This document shows positions 25,509-34,547 of a stretch of 64,000 nt of DNA, piece by piece. The notes under the pieces are model-generated. The model was given only the letters and a program-made list of their open reading frames with translations. It ran no database searches and was not told the origin of the DNA. How positions within the stretch are numbered: position 1 is the first letter of the stretch; each line of letters starts with the position of its first letter. This stretch comes from Nostoc sp. PCC 7107 (GTDB taxonomy: Bacteria; Cyanobacteriota; Cyanobacteriia; Cyanobacteriales; Nostocaceae). The DNA lies in the NCBI RefSeq assembly GCF_000316625.1, contig NC_019676.1, forward strand, positions 4,172,501 to 4,236,500, written 5' to 3'. The translations under genes were made by a program, and so were the position numbers.

Positions 25509-25715
25509 GGGTGAAGTTATTTAAACAAAAGTTAATACAGTACAACCAATAACACAAAGTATTCAACAGGGGATTTGAGCAAAGATGCAATATTAGCGTC
25601 TTTTTTAAGTCAAGTCTTCAATTTTTAAGATGCAATAAATCATCTCTCACTTTTTCGTGATGAAATCGGATTTATTGCCAAAGTTGCTCCTTTCAAAGTT
25701 TGTGGGTTGAGCCTT

Positions 25716-26729
25716 ATGTCTGACCTTCCTTTCACTTTAGATCAGTTACGTATCCTAAAAGCGATCGCTGTAGAAGGGAGCTTCAAGCGTGCTGCTGATA
25801 GCCTGTATGTCTCCCAACCTGCCGTTAGTTTGCAAGTGCAGAATCTGGAACGGCAACTGGATGTTCCCTTATTTGACCGTGGTGGCCGTCGCGCACAATT
25901 AACCGAAGCAGGGCATCTACTTTTAAGTTACGGCGAAAAAATCCTCAGTTTGTGTCAAGAAACTTGTCGCGCCATTGAGGATCTACAAAATCTTCAAGGT
26001 GGCACATTAATTGTTGGTGCTTCTCAAACCACTGGGACTTATTTATTGCCCAGAATGATTGGGATGTTTCGCCAAAAATATCCAGATGTTGCAGTGCAAT
26101 TGCACGTCCACTCGACTCGCCGGACTGCTTGGAGTGTCGCCAATGGACAAGTTGATTTAGCAATTATCGGAGGGGAAATTCCTGGTGAATTAGCAGAATC
26201 TTTGGAAATTATTTCTTATGCAGAAGATGAACTGGCACTGATTCTGCCAGTCTTTCATCCCTTTGCCAAACTTGAAACAATTCAAAAAGACGACCTATAT
26301 AAATTACAATTCATCGCTTTAGATTCACAATCAACTATTCGCAAGGTCATCGATCAAGTACTAGCACGCTGCGAGATTGATACCAGACGTTTTAAGATAG
26401 AAATGGAACTAAACTCCATAGAAGCAATCAAAAATGCCGTGCAATCAGGCTTAGGCGCTGCCTTCGTTTCGACATCAGCGATCGCCAAAGAATTACAAAT
26501 GGGTGTGCTTCACTGCTCCCCAATAGAAGGCGTGATTGTGAAACGCACACTCTGGCTGATTGTTAATCCAAATCGGTATAGATCCAAAGCAGCAGAGGCA
26601 TTTAGTCAAGAAATTTTGCCACAGTTTGCTACTCCAGGATGGAACCAAGACCTGGTAAAATTATCGCAAAAAAAGCTAGTAGTTAATACATTAGATGTAG
26701 CAACGCCCAGTTCTTCTGACGAAGGCTGA
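25716..26729 (+). CDS. rbcR: LysR-type regulator, RbcR
   Basis: 337 residues from the ATG at 25716 (a TTG three codons earlier is less likely). The N-terminus [20 protein letters not shown] with [19 protein letters not shown] is the winged-helix domain and matches the RbcR family of cyanobacteria and of red-lineage plastids (ycf30). The effector domain has [19 protein letters not shown] and [12 protein letters not shown]. RbcR activates Rubisco and related carbon-fixation genes; it differs from NdhR/CcmR and CmpR in its N-terminal signature. A polar C-terminal tail ends the protein. Monocistronic; divergent from the NnrU gene. Confidence 0.85.
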   Translation: MSDLPFTLDQLRILKAIAVEGSFKRAADSLYVSQPAVSLQVQNLERQLDVPLFDRGGRRAQLTEAGHLLLSYGEKILSLCQETCRAIEDLQNLQGGTLIVGASQTTGTYLLPRMIGMFRQKYPDVAVQLHVHSTRRTAWSVANGQVDLAIIGGEIPGELAESLEIISYAEDELALILPVFHPFAKLETIQKDDLYKLQFIALDSQSTIRKVIDQVLARCEIDTRRFKIEMELNSIEAIKNAVQSGLGAAFVSTSAIAKELQMGVLHCSPIEGVIVKRTLWLIVNPNRYRSKAAEAFSQEILPQFATPGWNQDLVKLSQKKLVVNTLDVATPSSSDEG

Positions 26730-26734
26730 TACCT

Positions 26735-26799
26735 GTCAATAGTCAATAGTCACTAGTTAAGGGCTACAGGCTATTGGCTACTAACTGTGGACTATTGAC
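26735..26799. repeat. AGTCA-type inverted and tandem repeats
   Basis: GTCAATAGTC occurs at 26735-26744 and, overlapping, 26742-26751; its reverse complement is at 26790-26799. Similar words lie at 23930-23990 and 1708-1753. Typical of short repeats between genes in Nostocales; may form a hairpin before the kinase gene. Confidence 0.6.
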
Positions 26800-26810
26800 T
26801 CAAAACTAAC

Positions 26811-28175
26811 ATGGAAGCTTACTGCACCCGTCCACGCTGCCCCCGCCCGAAAAACTATTTTGCCGACCTAGATGAAGCAACAACCTTAAAAACAGCGCAG
26901 CAAAAATACTGCGCTACCTGTGGGATGCCACTCATCCTCGATGGTAGATACATATCTACCAAATTGCTGGGTCGGGGAGGATTTGCTTCTGCCTTCCTCG
27001 CACGCGATCGCCGCATTCCTGGAATCCGTGCTTGTGTAGTCAAACAGTTCCAACCAGCAGAAAATATCAGTGCCAATCAACTGCGAATCGCTCAACAACT
27101 ATTTGAAAGAGAAGCAGATGTCTTAGCCGAAATCGGCAGAGAACACGAACAAATACCGGAACTATACGCTTTTTTTCAAACTACTGTTCCTGGCTTTAAT
27201 CAGCCAAATCACGAAGAACAGTTTTTTTACCTAGTACAAGAATATATTGATGGACTAAATCTTGAGGAAGAACTAACGCAAAAGGGTAAATTTTCTGAAG
27301 CAGAAATTTTATACATGCTGCAAGAAATCCTGAAGGTACTCAAGTTTGTCCATGATAAAAGTATTATTCATCGAGATATTAAGCCTTCCAATATCATGCG
27401 CCGCCAGGATGGGAAATTATTTCTCTTAGATTTTGGCGCAGTTAAGCAAGTCACAAATGTCGTAACAGGTACGATTGCATCATCTACGGGAATTTATTCA
27501 GCCGGATTTGCACCCCCAGAACAGATGACAGGGAATCAAGTATTTCCCTGTACAGATTTATATGCTTTGGCTGTTACCGCTGTCACCTTGCTCACAGGTG
27601 AACCAGCTACACAGTTATTCGACCCATTGATTAACCAGTGGACATGGCGATCGCACGTGAATATTAACCCCCGCCTAGCTGATGTTTTAGATAAAATGCT
27701 TTTGCCTGCGGTCAGTCAACGCTTTCAATCAGCGGAGGAAGTGCTAAAAGAACTTTTTCCCCAGCTAATACCCCCAACTACTCTTGGAAACACACCACCC
27801 CAACGCCACGGAATAAAGCCGCCTGCCATTTTTTCCACTAGGGATTTATTATCAGGGGCAGCTGTGAGCGGCTTTGAAAGTGCATTAATTGCGATCGCCT
27901 TATATAGTCTGATACCCACACCAATCATCGTTTTAACCATCACAATGGTGATTTTAAGTGTGAGCATTTTTGCTCACACTCGACGCTCGATTAAAACCAC
28001 ACATTTATTGATTGTTGCGGTAATTACTTTTGCGATCGTTCTTTTCGTTCCTGCCTTGCAAGCAGGAATGGATATTCAACAAATAGTAATTTTAGGAATT
28101 ACTGGCAGTTTAGTAGCTATTGCCGTCACCACACTATTTCAGCTTATATACAAGTTATTATCTATGATGTTTTAG
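26811..28175 (+). CDS. Ser/Thr protein kinase with N-terminal zinc ribbon and membrane tail
   Basis: 454 residues. C5, C10, C34 and C37 form a zinc-ribbon-like leader (CTRPRC...CATC). The kinase domain spans about 45-315: glycine loop LLGRGGFASAF, K78 in VVKQF, HRDIKPSN (187-194), and DFG (207-209). All catalytic residues are present. Residues about 350-450 hold three or four membrane helices, so the kinase faces the cytoplasm from the inner membrane. Many such kinases exist in filamentous cyanobacteria. The PstS-like gene follows on the same strand, though with its own Pho box. Substrates unknown. Confidence 0.9.
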   Translation: MEAYCTRPRCPRPKNYFADLDEATTLKTAQQKYCATCGMPLILDGRYISTKLLGRGGFASAFLARDRRIPGIRACVVKQFQPAENISANQLRIAQQLFEREADVLAEIGREHEQIPELYAFFQTTVPGFNQPNHEEQFFYLVQEYIDGLNLEEELTQKGKFSEAEILYMLQEILKVLKFVHDKSIIHRDIKPSNIMRRQDGKLFLLDFGAVKQVTNVVTGTIASSTGIYSAGFAPPEQMTGNQVFPCTDLYALAVTAVTLLTGEPATQLFDPLINQWTWRSHVNINPRLADVLDKMLLPAVSQRFQSAEEVLKELFPQLIPPTTLGNTPPQRHGIKPPAIFSTRDLLSGAAVSGFESALIAIALYSLIPTPIIVLTITMVILSVSIFAHTRRSIKTTHLLIVAVITFAIVLFVPALQAGMDIQQIVILGITGSLVAIAVTTLFQLIYKLLSMMF

Positions 28176-28283
28176 CTAAAACTAAGTATGGTTCATTTCT
28201 CCCTCAGTGAGTAATTTCAGGAATCAAATTGAGGTACTGTGTAGCATATTTCGTACCAACAGCATCGCAACTAGGAAATTAGA

Positions 28284-28313
28284 GTTTAACTAAACTTTAA
28301 CCTAGAGTCACCC
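28284..28313 (+). promoter_or_regulatory. Pho box before the PstS-like gene
   Basis: Three 8-mers at 11-base period: GTTTAACT (28284-28291), CTTTAACC (28295-28302), AGTCACCC (28306-28313, weak). The first two fit the cyanobacterial SphR repeat CTTAACCT. The spacing to the ATG at 28361 (47 bases) suits a transcription start between them. The site is inferred from pattern only. Confidence 0.6.
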
Positions 28314-28360
28314 ATAAAATGAGAAATTACTTTCAGGGTAAGAAAACCAAACAACCAACT

Positions 28361-29395
28361 ATGACGCAACAACATAGAACTAATGAAACTAAAGTTTTGG
28401 TTCTAACACTAGCAATCACCTTGGGACTAGTGGGTGGTTTTTTGTGGTGGTTTTCTCACAGCTATGGCATAAAAGCTGGTTATCTTAATAGAACCAGGGT
28501 AGACACTCCAACAACGGATACCTTCTCTCAAGTACCTGATGTTCCTACAGGATTATTTAGTTATGGAGGTAGTACTACTTGGGCTCCCATTCGCCAGCAA
28601 GTAGATTCGGCAGTGGCGATTGTCTGGCCTAGATTTCAACTACGCTATACTGAGCCGATAGAAGCTGCACCCGGTTCTAGTACAGGAATTAAAATGCTGC
28701 TAGGTAATCAGTTAGCATTTTCTCAGTCTTCCCGCGCCTTGAAACCAGAAGAAAACGAACAGGCGAAACAATTGGGATTTACAATCAAAGCAGTTCCAGT
28801 TGCAATTGATGGACTGGCGATCGCAGTTAACCACAATCTCAGCATTCCTGGGTTAACCCTTGCTCAACTTAAAGATATCTACACCGGAAAACTCACTAAT
28901 TGGCAACAGTTAGGTGGGCCGAATTTACCCATAACACCCTATTCTCGTCGCCTAGATGCAGGCGGAACTGTCGATTTTTTTGATGAGAATGTGTTAGCCG
29001 GAGAAAAATTTGGTAGTAATGTAAAATTTGTCCACAGCACAACTCCAGCCTTGGAAGAAGTAGCGAAAAACCCTGGTGGAATATATTACGCCTCTGCACC
29101 AGAAGTAATCGGACAATGTAGCATCAAACCCTTATCATTGGGTCGAAAATCTGATAAACTCGTTAAACCTTATAAGGAACCCTATATTCCACCAGAAAAA
29201 TGCCCAAAACAGCGTAATCAACTTAATAAAGAAGCATTTCAAACTGGTGAATATCCCATCACCAGACGTTTATTTGTCATTGTTAAACAAAATGGACAAA
29301 GTGATCAGCAAGCTGGAGACGCTTATGCCAATTTGTTGCTCACAGATCAAGGCCAAGAATTAATTGCTAAAGCTGGATTTGTCAGACTTCGCTAA
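28361..29395 (+). CDS. PstS-like phosphate-binding protein, membrane-anchored
   Basis: 344 residues from the ATG at 28361; an ATG at 28319 would add 14 residues but begins only six bases after the Pho box. One hydrophobic helix near the N-terminus (VLVLTLAITLGLVGGFLWWF) anchors it. The PstS-type fold follows: FSYGGSTTWAPIRQQV, the signature GSSTGIKMLLGNQLAFSQSS, AVPVAIDGLAIAVNH, GLTLAQLKDIYTGKLTNW and a C-terminal LLTDQGQELIAKAGFV. Phosphate capture for a Pst transporter, or sensing, is likely. No pstCAB genes adjoin. The upstream Pho box agrees with a phosphate role. Confidence 0.82.
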   Translation: MTQQHRTNETKVLVLTLAITLGLVGGFLWWFSHSYGIKAGYLNRTRVDTPTTDTFSQVPDVPTGLFSYGGSTTWAPIRQQVDSAVAIVWPRFQLRYTEPIEAAPGSSTGIKMLLGNQLAFSQSSRALKPEENEQAKQLGFTIKAVPVAIDGLAIAVNHNLSIPGLTLAQLKDIYTGKLTNWQQLGGPNLPITPYSRRLDAGGTVDFFDENVLAGEKFGSNVKFVHSTTPALEEVAKNPGGIYYASAPEVIGQCSIKPLSLGRKSDKLVKPYKEPYIPPEKCPKQRNQLNKEAFQTGEYPITRRLFVIVKQNGQSDQQAGDAYANLLLTDQGQELIAKAGFVRLR

Positions 29396-30111
29396 TCAAA
29401 ATCAGCAATTTATAGGAGTAGAAGCACAAATTAGGTCTATGTTGATTATTCAAAGTCTTAGGGCAGATACACAGGAACGTCGGCAGTGGGTTGGGCAGCT
29501 TTGCCGATTTGAGGCGACTGGAGTGAGAGGTTTGGAGAGAGGTCTCAAAAATAAGTCGTACATCGCGTAAACTTATGTTCAGCACTTTGCTATGTAGAGT
29601 CAAAATTGACAATTGGAGCCTATAGTTAGGCTCCAATAATTCTGTGAATCAACTGTATTTCCACTACACCGCTGATAACAACAAGATAGACAATTGCACT
29701 GAAAAAGTCTTGGGTAATCAATACTTTCGACTCTAATTTTGAGTTTTTTTCAAGACCACCCAAATTTAGGTAAAGTTAGCTGATCTTTCTTACTGGAATT
29801 TACTACGCTCTTGCCTTAAACAAGCATCATCTTTATTGTTCAATTTAGTTCCTGCTGTCGAGAGGCAAACAAGATAATTAATACGTTCTCTACCAAGAAC
29901 TATTATTTTTGCCTTGTGAATATCTTGTACAAGAGACAAACTTCACACAGAAGCTTTTTTATCTAGAATGACCCGATTACGCACAATCTGTTTGTGGTGG
30001 TCAAACAGATTGGTCAAACACAAGAGTAAGTAGGTGTTGCTGCGCCAACTTACTGATGACTGATCGGGTTCAAATTCTAATAGATGCTGTGACAGGAACT
30101 CTAAAAACGTC
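29396..30111. other. intergenic stretch with two hairpins
   Basis: No supported gene. An 11-bp perfect stem (29612-29637) and a 10-bp stem AATCTGTTTG/CAAACAGATT (about 29985-30011) were seen; neither has a T-tract. The frame at 29364-29570 overlaps the PstS-like gene and is not credible. Confidence 0.5.
29612..29637. repeat. 11-bp perfect hairpin
   Basis: ATTGGAGCCTA (29612-29622) and TAGGCTCCAAT (29627-29637) around TAGT, 217 bp after the PstS-like gene. May end or stabilise its transcript. Confidence 0.55.
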
Positions 30112-30861
30112 TTAGCTGGCTCTATTAATTGATTCTGCTGGCAAGCAAATTAGATTATCTCCTTGAGTGAGGATTAAACCTCTTTGACGCAATTTGCCCA
30201 TTAAGCGGGTAACAGTTACACGAGTAGAGCCAATCGCGCTACCAATTTGGGCATGAGTTAGAGGGAAAGGCAAACAATAGCCTCTAATCACATCGGGATC
30301 AGTCTCACTCATTGCTGGTTCGCCATATTCCTCAATTAACAATGTGAGGAATCCTAAGAGTCGGTCAATTGTGCGTCGTTGCCCTAAAGCACTCAGCCAC
30401 AACAATTTACGTTGATGCTGATACCTAAAGGCATCCATAACTTCGCGCCGGAAGTGAGGCCAATTATCTAAATCATGCCAGTACATCCATAACACCGCAG
30501 TTTGGTCAACGTGTGCGTATGCCTGGAGGGTGAATGGTGACTGAGCGACAATTTCAAATGGTTGTCCTGCTCCGACAAAACCCAAGAAGGCTTCTTCTGG
30601 AGTTCTGTTAATGCGTCGAGATGTTAGCTGACTGGCAGTAGCACTAACTTGAGCAGTACCTACCATACGGATCGCACCTCTTTGCACCAAATACAGCAAT
30701 CCAGGTCTAGCTGGAATGCGCTCATCTTTGCTAAAGGTGCGGCAACGATAGTGTTCTTGAGCCCAATCAAGAATACGTTGCCAAGTCAAAAAAGGGCGTG
30801 ATGCCTCAGAAAAGGAGGATGGAGATTGCATAGGTAACAAAGAGCGTTCGGCTGAAGACAA
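30112..30861 (-). CDS. Crp/Fnr-family regulator with NtcA-type recognition helix
   Basis: 249 residues. An N-terminal cNMP-binding-like barrel (about 45-130) lacks an obvious cAMP phosphate-binding cassette. The dimer helix is followed by a winged helix at about 200-230: LTHAQIGSAIGSTRVTVTRL, where GSTRVTVTRL is, from memory, identical to the recognition helix of NtcA. The protein is longer than NtcA (about 223) and has a different N-terminus, so it is a separate paralogue. It should recognise GTA-N8-TAC-like sites; one such site lies in its own upstream region (31000-31013). Effector unknown. Confidence 0.85.
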   Translation of the reverse strand: MSSAERSLLPMQSPSSFSEASRPFLTWQRILDWAQEHYRCRTFSKDERIPARPGLLYLVQRGAIRMVGTAQVSATASQLTSRRINRTPEEAFLGFVGAGQPFEIVAQSPFTLQAYAHVDQTAVLWMYWHDLDNWPHFRREVMDAFRYQHQRKLLWLSALGQRRTIDRLLGFLTLLIEEYGEPAMSETDPDVIRGYCLPFPLTHAQIGSAIGSTRVTVTRLMGKLRQRGLILTQGDNLICLPAESINRAS

Positions 30862-30999
30862 AGACGTTATAAAACAAGGTGCAAGGAGTGTCTTTGTGTT
30901 GGCGGGTAGGCTTAACGCCTAACAGCGCCAGCCATCCAAAGAGTAGAAAGCAATTTTGCCCCTACTCTTTTGTTATACTTCTTACTGTACAATGATGGT

Positions 31000-31039
31000 A
31001 GTAAAGTTTACTTACTATTCATAGAATATTTATTAAATT
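31000..31039 (+). promoter_or_regulatory. NtcA-type site with -10 box
   Basis: GTA-GTAAAGTT-TAC (31000-31013) fits GTAN8TAC. Twenty bases further is TAAATT (31034-31039), which fits TAN3T. This is the layout of NtcA-activated promoters in cyanobacteria, pointing to the gene at 31143. It lies between divergent genes, so it could also act on the Crp-type gene. Confidence 0.5.
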
Positions 31040-31142
31040 TTATGCTCTTCTCATTTTTCTTTATATAGATAAAACTTATATCTAAAGAAAGATGACAAGC
31101 CACTATTAGAGAAATAATCAAAAGATATTCTTATGGTATTTA

Positions 31143-32021
31143 GTGCATAGTCGGTCAATAATAAGCAATTACCCATCAGTTAAACAGCTACTACATGCTT
31201 TGTTATTTAATACACTAAGTGAAACTACACAAGTGGAAAAAAAGCAGTTCATAGAATTTAAAAAAAATCATCTATATAAAGATAGAGATAATAGCAAAAT
31301 CTTGTATATCTCAGGAGTAGCACAGCAGTTATCAAAATCTCATAATTCCACCGCTATGGATATAGCCGATAGTATCAGAGCTAAATTATCGGCGACCAGT
31401 GGCGACGTTTGTCAGGTCAAAATTGTTCCACCTGGTTGGATTTATTTAGAATTAACTCCTCCTTTTTTGGCAACTTGGTTACAACACTTGGTAATGGGAT
31501 GCCTGGAACAAGACGGAAAGATGGGAAAAGAAGAAATAAACTCACAATTTAAAGACCACAACCCGGCAAATATTTTTGCTGTTCAATACTCTCATGCACG
31601 CTGTTGTTCATTAATATTGCTAGGTCATCAAGAGGGATTAATCCAACTGAGGGAACCTTTACCATATAATCATCCTGCATTTGGGCAGTTATTACCTCAA
31701 CAGCCAATACCTTGGTTGAATCATGACAAGCAACTTTGCCTCAATCTCTCAACGGAGAAAGATTTACTTGCTCAGTTAGTACAAGTAGTGGACGACCTGG
31801 TATGTGCGAGTACTAGTGATGCAATTAACTGGCAAAAAGCAGCTTTGAAGTTGAGTCAAGCGCTAGAAAACTTCTGGTGCCAGTGCCGCATTTGGGGTGA
31901 TGTAAAAATTTATTCACCGGAACTAGCTCAAGCTAGGCTGGGTTTGGTGATAATTACTCAACGTTTGCTGAGATTTTTGCTAGTAGAAAAACTAGGAGTT
32001 ACTGCTCCGTGGGAACTGTGA
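31143..32021 (+). CDS. DALR anticodon-binding-domain protein (ArgRS-like fragment)
   Basis: 292 residues from a GTG start. The C-terminal part resembles the DALR anticodon-binding domain of arginyl-tRNA synthetase (FAVQYSHARCCSLILLG, then LLAQLVQVVDDLV and RLGLVIITQRLLRFLLVEKLGV). The catalytic HIGH and KMSKS domains are absent. Stand-alone proteins of this kind are conserved in cyanobacteria, role unknown; binding of tRNA or a synthetase complex is possible. A candidate NtcA-type promoter precedes it. Confidence 0.78.
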   Translation: MHSRSIISNYPSVKQLLHALLFNTLSETTQVEKKQFIEFKKNHLYKDRDNSKILYISGVAQQLSKSHNSTAMDIADSIRAKLSATSGDVCQVKIVPPGWIYLELTPPFLATWLQHLVMGCLEQDGKMGKEEINSQFKDHNPANIFAVQYSHARCCSLILLGHQEGLIQLREPLPYNHPAFGQLLPQQPIPWLNHDKQLCLNLSTEKDLLAQLVQVVDDLVCASTSDAINWQKAALKLSQALENFWCQCRIWGDVKIYSPELAQARLGLVIITQRLLRFLLVEKLGVTAPWEL

Positions 32022-32234
32022 ACTTTTATCGTTGCCTAGAACTCATAAATTCAAAGGAGTTATACCAATTCACCAAAATTTTGATATACATACAAAAACT
32101 GGCATGACTTAATAATTTATTGAAGTTATAAAGTTGAATTTTCCAGAAACAGCTACACAATTTTGTTAGGAATAAGCGTGCTATTCAATCCGTAGTGTTT
32201 CTGACAAGAAATATAACAATTTTTATTATGGCTA

Positions 32235-32263
32235 TTGACGCATAAAAGTAGTTCGACTATACT
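32235..32263 (+). promoter_or_regulatory. sigma70-type promoter TTGACG-N17-TATACT
   Basis: The -35 box TTGACG (32235-32240) and -10 box TATACT (32258-32263) stand at exactly 17 bases. No reading frame follows; the start of transcription would be near 32269. Confidence 0.6.
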
Positions 32264-32268
32264 TTCAG

Positions 32269-32338
32269 TTGTGTGAGGAGCGAACCAGCAAGAACACCGA
32301 GACGAAACACGGCCAGTCGTCGGTGTTCTTTCTGATTT
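32269..32338 (+). ncRNA. candidate small RNA (about 70 nt)
   Basis: Begins just after the promoter, carries GTGTGAGGAGCGAACC, and ends in the 11-bp stem AAGAACACCGA (32290-32300) / TCGGTGTTCTT (32320-32330) followed by TCTGATTT. The single-stranded GUGUGAGGAG at the 5' end is the complement of the core CUCCUCACAC of the cyanobacterial sRNA Yfr1, and it also resembles a ribosome site. No reading frame. Confidence 0.45.
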
Positions 32339-32368
32339 CATGATGTATAAAGGTTGAAATAGCAATCT

Positions 32369-33229
32369 TTAAGAGAGTAAAAATTTTTTGATCGCGATCG
32401 CGGCTCCATCTTTTTCTACACTAGGAGCTATCCACTGAGCGATCGCTTGTACTTCTTTGGGTGCATCTCCCATCGCTACACCAATACCAGCATATTCCAA
32501 CATTTCTACATCATTAAAGTTATCACCAATAGCCATCACATTATTTCTTTGTAAACCCAGAAGTTCTTCGGCAAAATAACGTACAGCAGCGCCTTTATTA
32601 ACAGCAGGATTTGTGGCTTCAAAAAAGGTAGCAACAGAAGTTGTCAGGTAAAGTTCTGCGGGTGTGTATTGACGGCGCAAATTTCCCAATAACCGATCAA
32701 TCGCTTCTGTGTCATCGCACAAAGCTAAAATTTTTGTTGGTTCATGTTCAATTAAAATTTGGCGTAAATCACCCACAGCAATTGGGTTAATTCCTGAGCG
32801 TTGTGCATAAATTTTAGTTTCTCTGGTTAACTCCCGCACATAAAGCTCATCATTAATGTAAAAGTGGATAGAAAGAAGCGATCGCCACTGGGGTTGTTCA
32901 AAATAGTCTAGTAATTGGTGTGCTATTTCTCTAACCACAGGCAAATGACGATGTATTTTCTGGTTTGTGGGGTCTTGAATCCAGGCTCCCTGATAAGCTG
33001 CTAACGGTAGGTTAGAGCCAATTTCTTGATGAAAGCGCAAGGCGGAACGATACATACGTCCAGTCGCAATTGCTACATTAATTCCTTTGGCTTGTACGGC
33101 AGCGATCGCTTGCTTGACAGATTTGCTTAAGGAATTAGATTTTCCGGCGATCGTACCATCTATATCTAAAACTAGTAACTTAATCTCTTGTGTAGGTAGA
33201 GCTTGATTTTCAGGCGATGCCATATACAT
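32369..33229 (-). CDS. Cof-type HAD-superfamily phosphatase
   Basis: 286 residues. HAD motif I LLVLDIDGTIAGK with D22 and D24, motif II in VAIATGR, motif IV GDNFNDVEML (D236, D240) and a C2-type cap between them, as in Cof/YbiV enzymes that hydrolyse sugar phosphates and nucleotide or cofactor phosphates. All catalytic residues are present. The start could also be the ATG two codons later. Transcribed alone. Confidence 0.9.
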   Translation of the reverse strand: MYMASPENQALPTQEIKLLVLDIDGTIAGKSNSLSKSVKQAIAAVQAKGINVAIATGRMYRSALRFHQEIGSNLPLAAYQGAWIQDPTNQKIHRHLPVVREIAHQLLDYFEQPQWRSLLSIHFYINDELYVRELTRETKIYAQRSGINPIAVGDLRQILIEHEPTKILALCDDTEAIDRLLGNLRRQYTPAELYLTTSVATFFEATNPAVNKGAAVRYFAEELLGLQRNNVMAIGDNFNDVEMLEYAGIGVAMGDAPKEVQAIAQWIAPSVEKDGAAIAIKKFLLS

Positions 33230-33405
33230 AAATTTTTAACCTGTGAACTCCCAGTATGAGGTTAACAGGCATTGGCACAATCTGATTCAGTCAAAATAAT
33301 TAACCAGAAATACATCGAAAATTATTTATCGTCTTTGTCTCTTTTGTTCATACAGTATGTTTTCGGTAAAGGAGGTTAAAAACATGAAAAACACACAATA
33401 ACTTA

Positions 33406-33445
33406 TCAAGAAAAATAAAAAACCTAGACGAAAAGTCTAGGTTTT
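33406..33445 (-). terminator. terminator of the PEP-CTERM gene
   Basis: AAAACCTAGAC (33445-33435 on the - strand) pairs with GTCTAGGTTTT (33429-33419), followed by a T-rich tail (TTTTATTTTTC). Strong on the - strand, 155 bp after the stop. Confidence 0.75.
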
Positions 33446-33564
33446 CCACAGTTAAATAAAAGATGATTCTGACAGTAATAATCGACATGAGAAAGGTCTA
33501 ACAGATGCACAGATATGTTATTAATGCAATGTGCTTTCTGGTGATTAATTGATATTAGTCAATT

Positions 33565-33592
33565 GAAACAGGTGAGAAAACTCACCTGTTTC
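33565..33592. terminator. 12-bp perfect hairpin after the PEP-CTERM stop
   Basis: GAAACAGGTGAG (33565-33576) and CTCACCTGTTTC (33581-33592) around AAAA, 7 bases beyond the stop codon. Likely a first terminator or a 3' stabiliser. Confidence 0.6.
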
Positions 33593-33598
33593 TACCGA

Positions 33599-34336
33599 TT
33601 AGTTAGACGCTTTGAGCCAGCTTTTTCTGCGTTGTGACATTAAACCAATTCCTGCTACTAAACCAAGACCAATTGCCGCAGAAGGTTCGGGTACAGCTTT
33701 GGGGTCGTAGTTATAAGTAACATTAACATTTGCACTGGCTAATGTAGTAACATAAGAGGCAAGATTACCAGGGCCAGAAATACTTGAATTAGCTGTTGCT
33801 AAGAAGGTGAAGTCTGTGGTTCCTTGACCTAGGAAATATTGCAAGAAACTGCTATCAGCGAATGTTTTTGTTTCTGTAATACCAGCACTTAATCCAGCAA
33901 CTGTTCTACCAGAAGTACCACCGTAATCCAATACTCCATCTCTCCTAGCTACGGTGTAAGAATAAGACTGTTCTGGATTTAACTCAAATCGATCTACACC
34001 TTCTGGTAGTTGCAAATTCAGTGTACCTGCAAGATTTACTAGGACAGTAGCAGCATTATTGCTTCTGTTTTCAAAGCCTGCATCTCCTTTCAAATTGCCA
34101 ATAAACTCTATGGTTACACTTTTGAGAGTACCTAGTGCTGAGTTAAACTTTTGAACGCTGATTGTATCCTTGATGTCTGTTATGTAGTAACCATCAGCTG
34201 ATGCTGCTTCATCTGTAGGTTTGTATTGGTATTGAGTAGAGTAAGAGAGTGAAGCTGCATTTGCTGCGCCTGCGGTGGCTACGATACCTGCTAATGTGGT
34301 AGCTGCTGCTAGAGTTTGGAATAGTTTTGTTGTCAT
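33599..34336 (-). CDS. secreted PEP-CTERM sorting-domain protein
   Basis: 245 residues. Signal peptide of about 27 residues ending AANAA. The mature part is a beta-rich domain (TDFTFLATANSSISG, VNVTYNYDP). The C-terminus has the tripartite sorting tag: VPEPSAAIGL (PEP at 216-218), a hydrophobic helix and the basic end SQRRKSW. Such proteins are cut and exported by exosortase in strains that possess it, often into exopolysaccharide. No exosortase lies in this window. Function of the domain is unknown. Two hairpins follow the gene. Confidence 0.82.
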   Translation of the reverse strand: MTTKLFQTLAAATTLAGIVATAGAANAASLSYSTQYQYKPTDEAASADGYYITDIKDTISVQKFNSALGTLKSVTIEFIGNLKGDAGFENRSNNAATVLVNLAGTLNLQLPEGVDRFELNPEQSYSYTVARRDGVLDYGGTSGRTVAGLSAGITETKTFADSSFLQYFLGQGTTDFTFLATANSSISGPGNLASYVTTLASANVNVTYNYDPKAVPEPSAAIGLGLVAGIGLMSQRRKSWLKASN

Positions 34337-34547
34337 GGGAAATTGGGAAATTATCTTCTCAAACTGGATAAACGCAAGATTGCTACACTATTTCTAACTC
34401 TTAGTTTCTAGTTCTCGGCTTGCTAAAACTACCGAAATTTATGTGAAGCTTTGATTATGAAAAAACCTGCATAAATCTCCCTTTGAGAACCACAGATAAA
34501 GTTTTGTTAAGGTTGACAAATTAGATGGAGATATTGGTTGCGCCTCA

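Larger units (their letters stand above)
32022..32368. other. intergenic stretch containing a candidate sRNA
   Basis: Between convergent genes. Contains a near-consensus promoter (32235-32263) and a GC-rich hairpin (32290-32330). No protein gene. Confidence 0.5.
33230..33598. other. intergenic stretch with two hairpins
   Basis: Contains a - strand terminator (33406-33445) and a 12-bp perfect stem (33565-33592). An AAGGAGG at about 33370 precedes a five-codon frame only. Confidence 0.55.

Noticed and set aside
25716-26729. NdhR/CcmR or CmpR identity for the LysR-type gene
   Set aside because: The N-terminus [18 protein letters not shown] fits RbcR; NdhR and CmpR open differently, as I recall.
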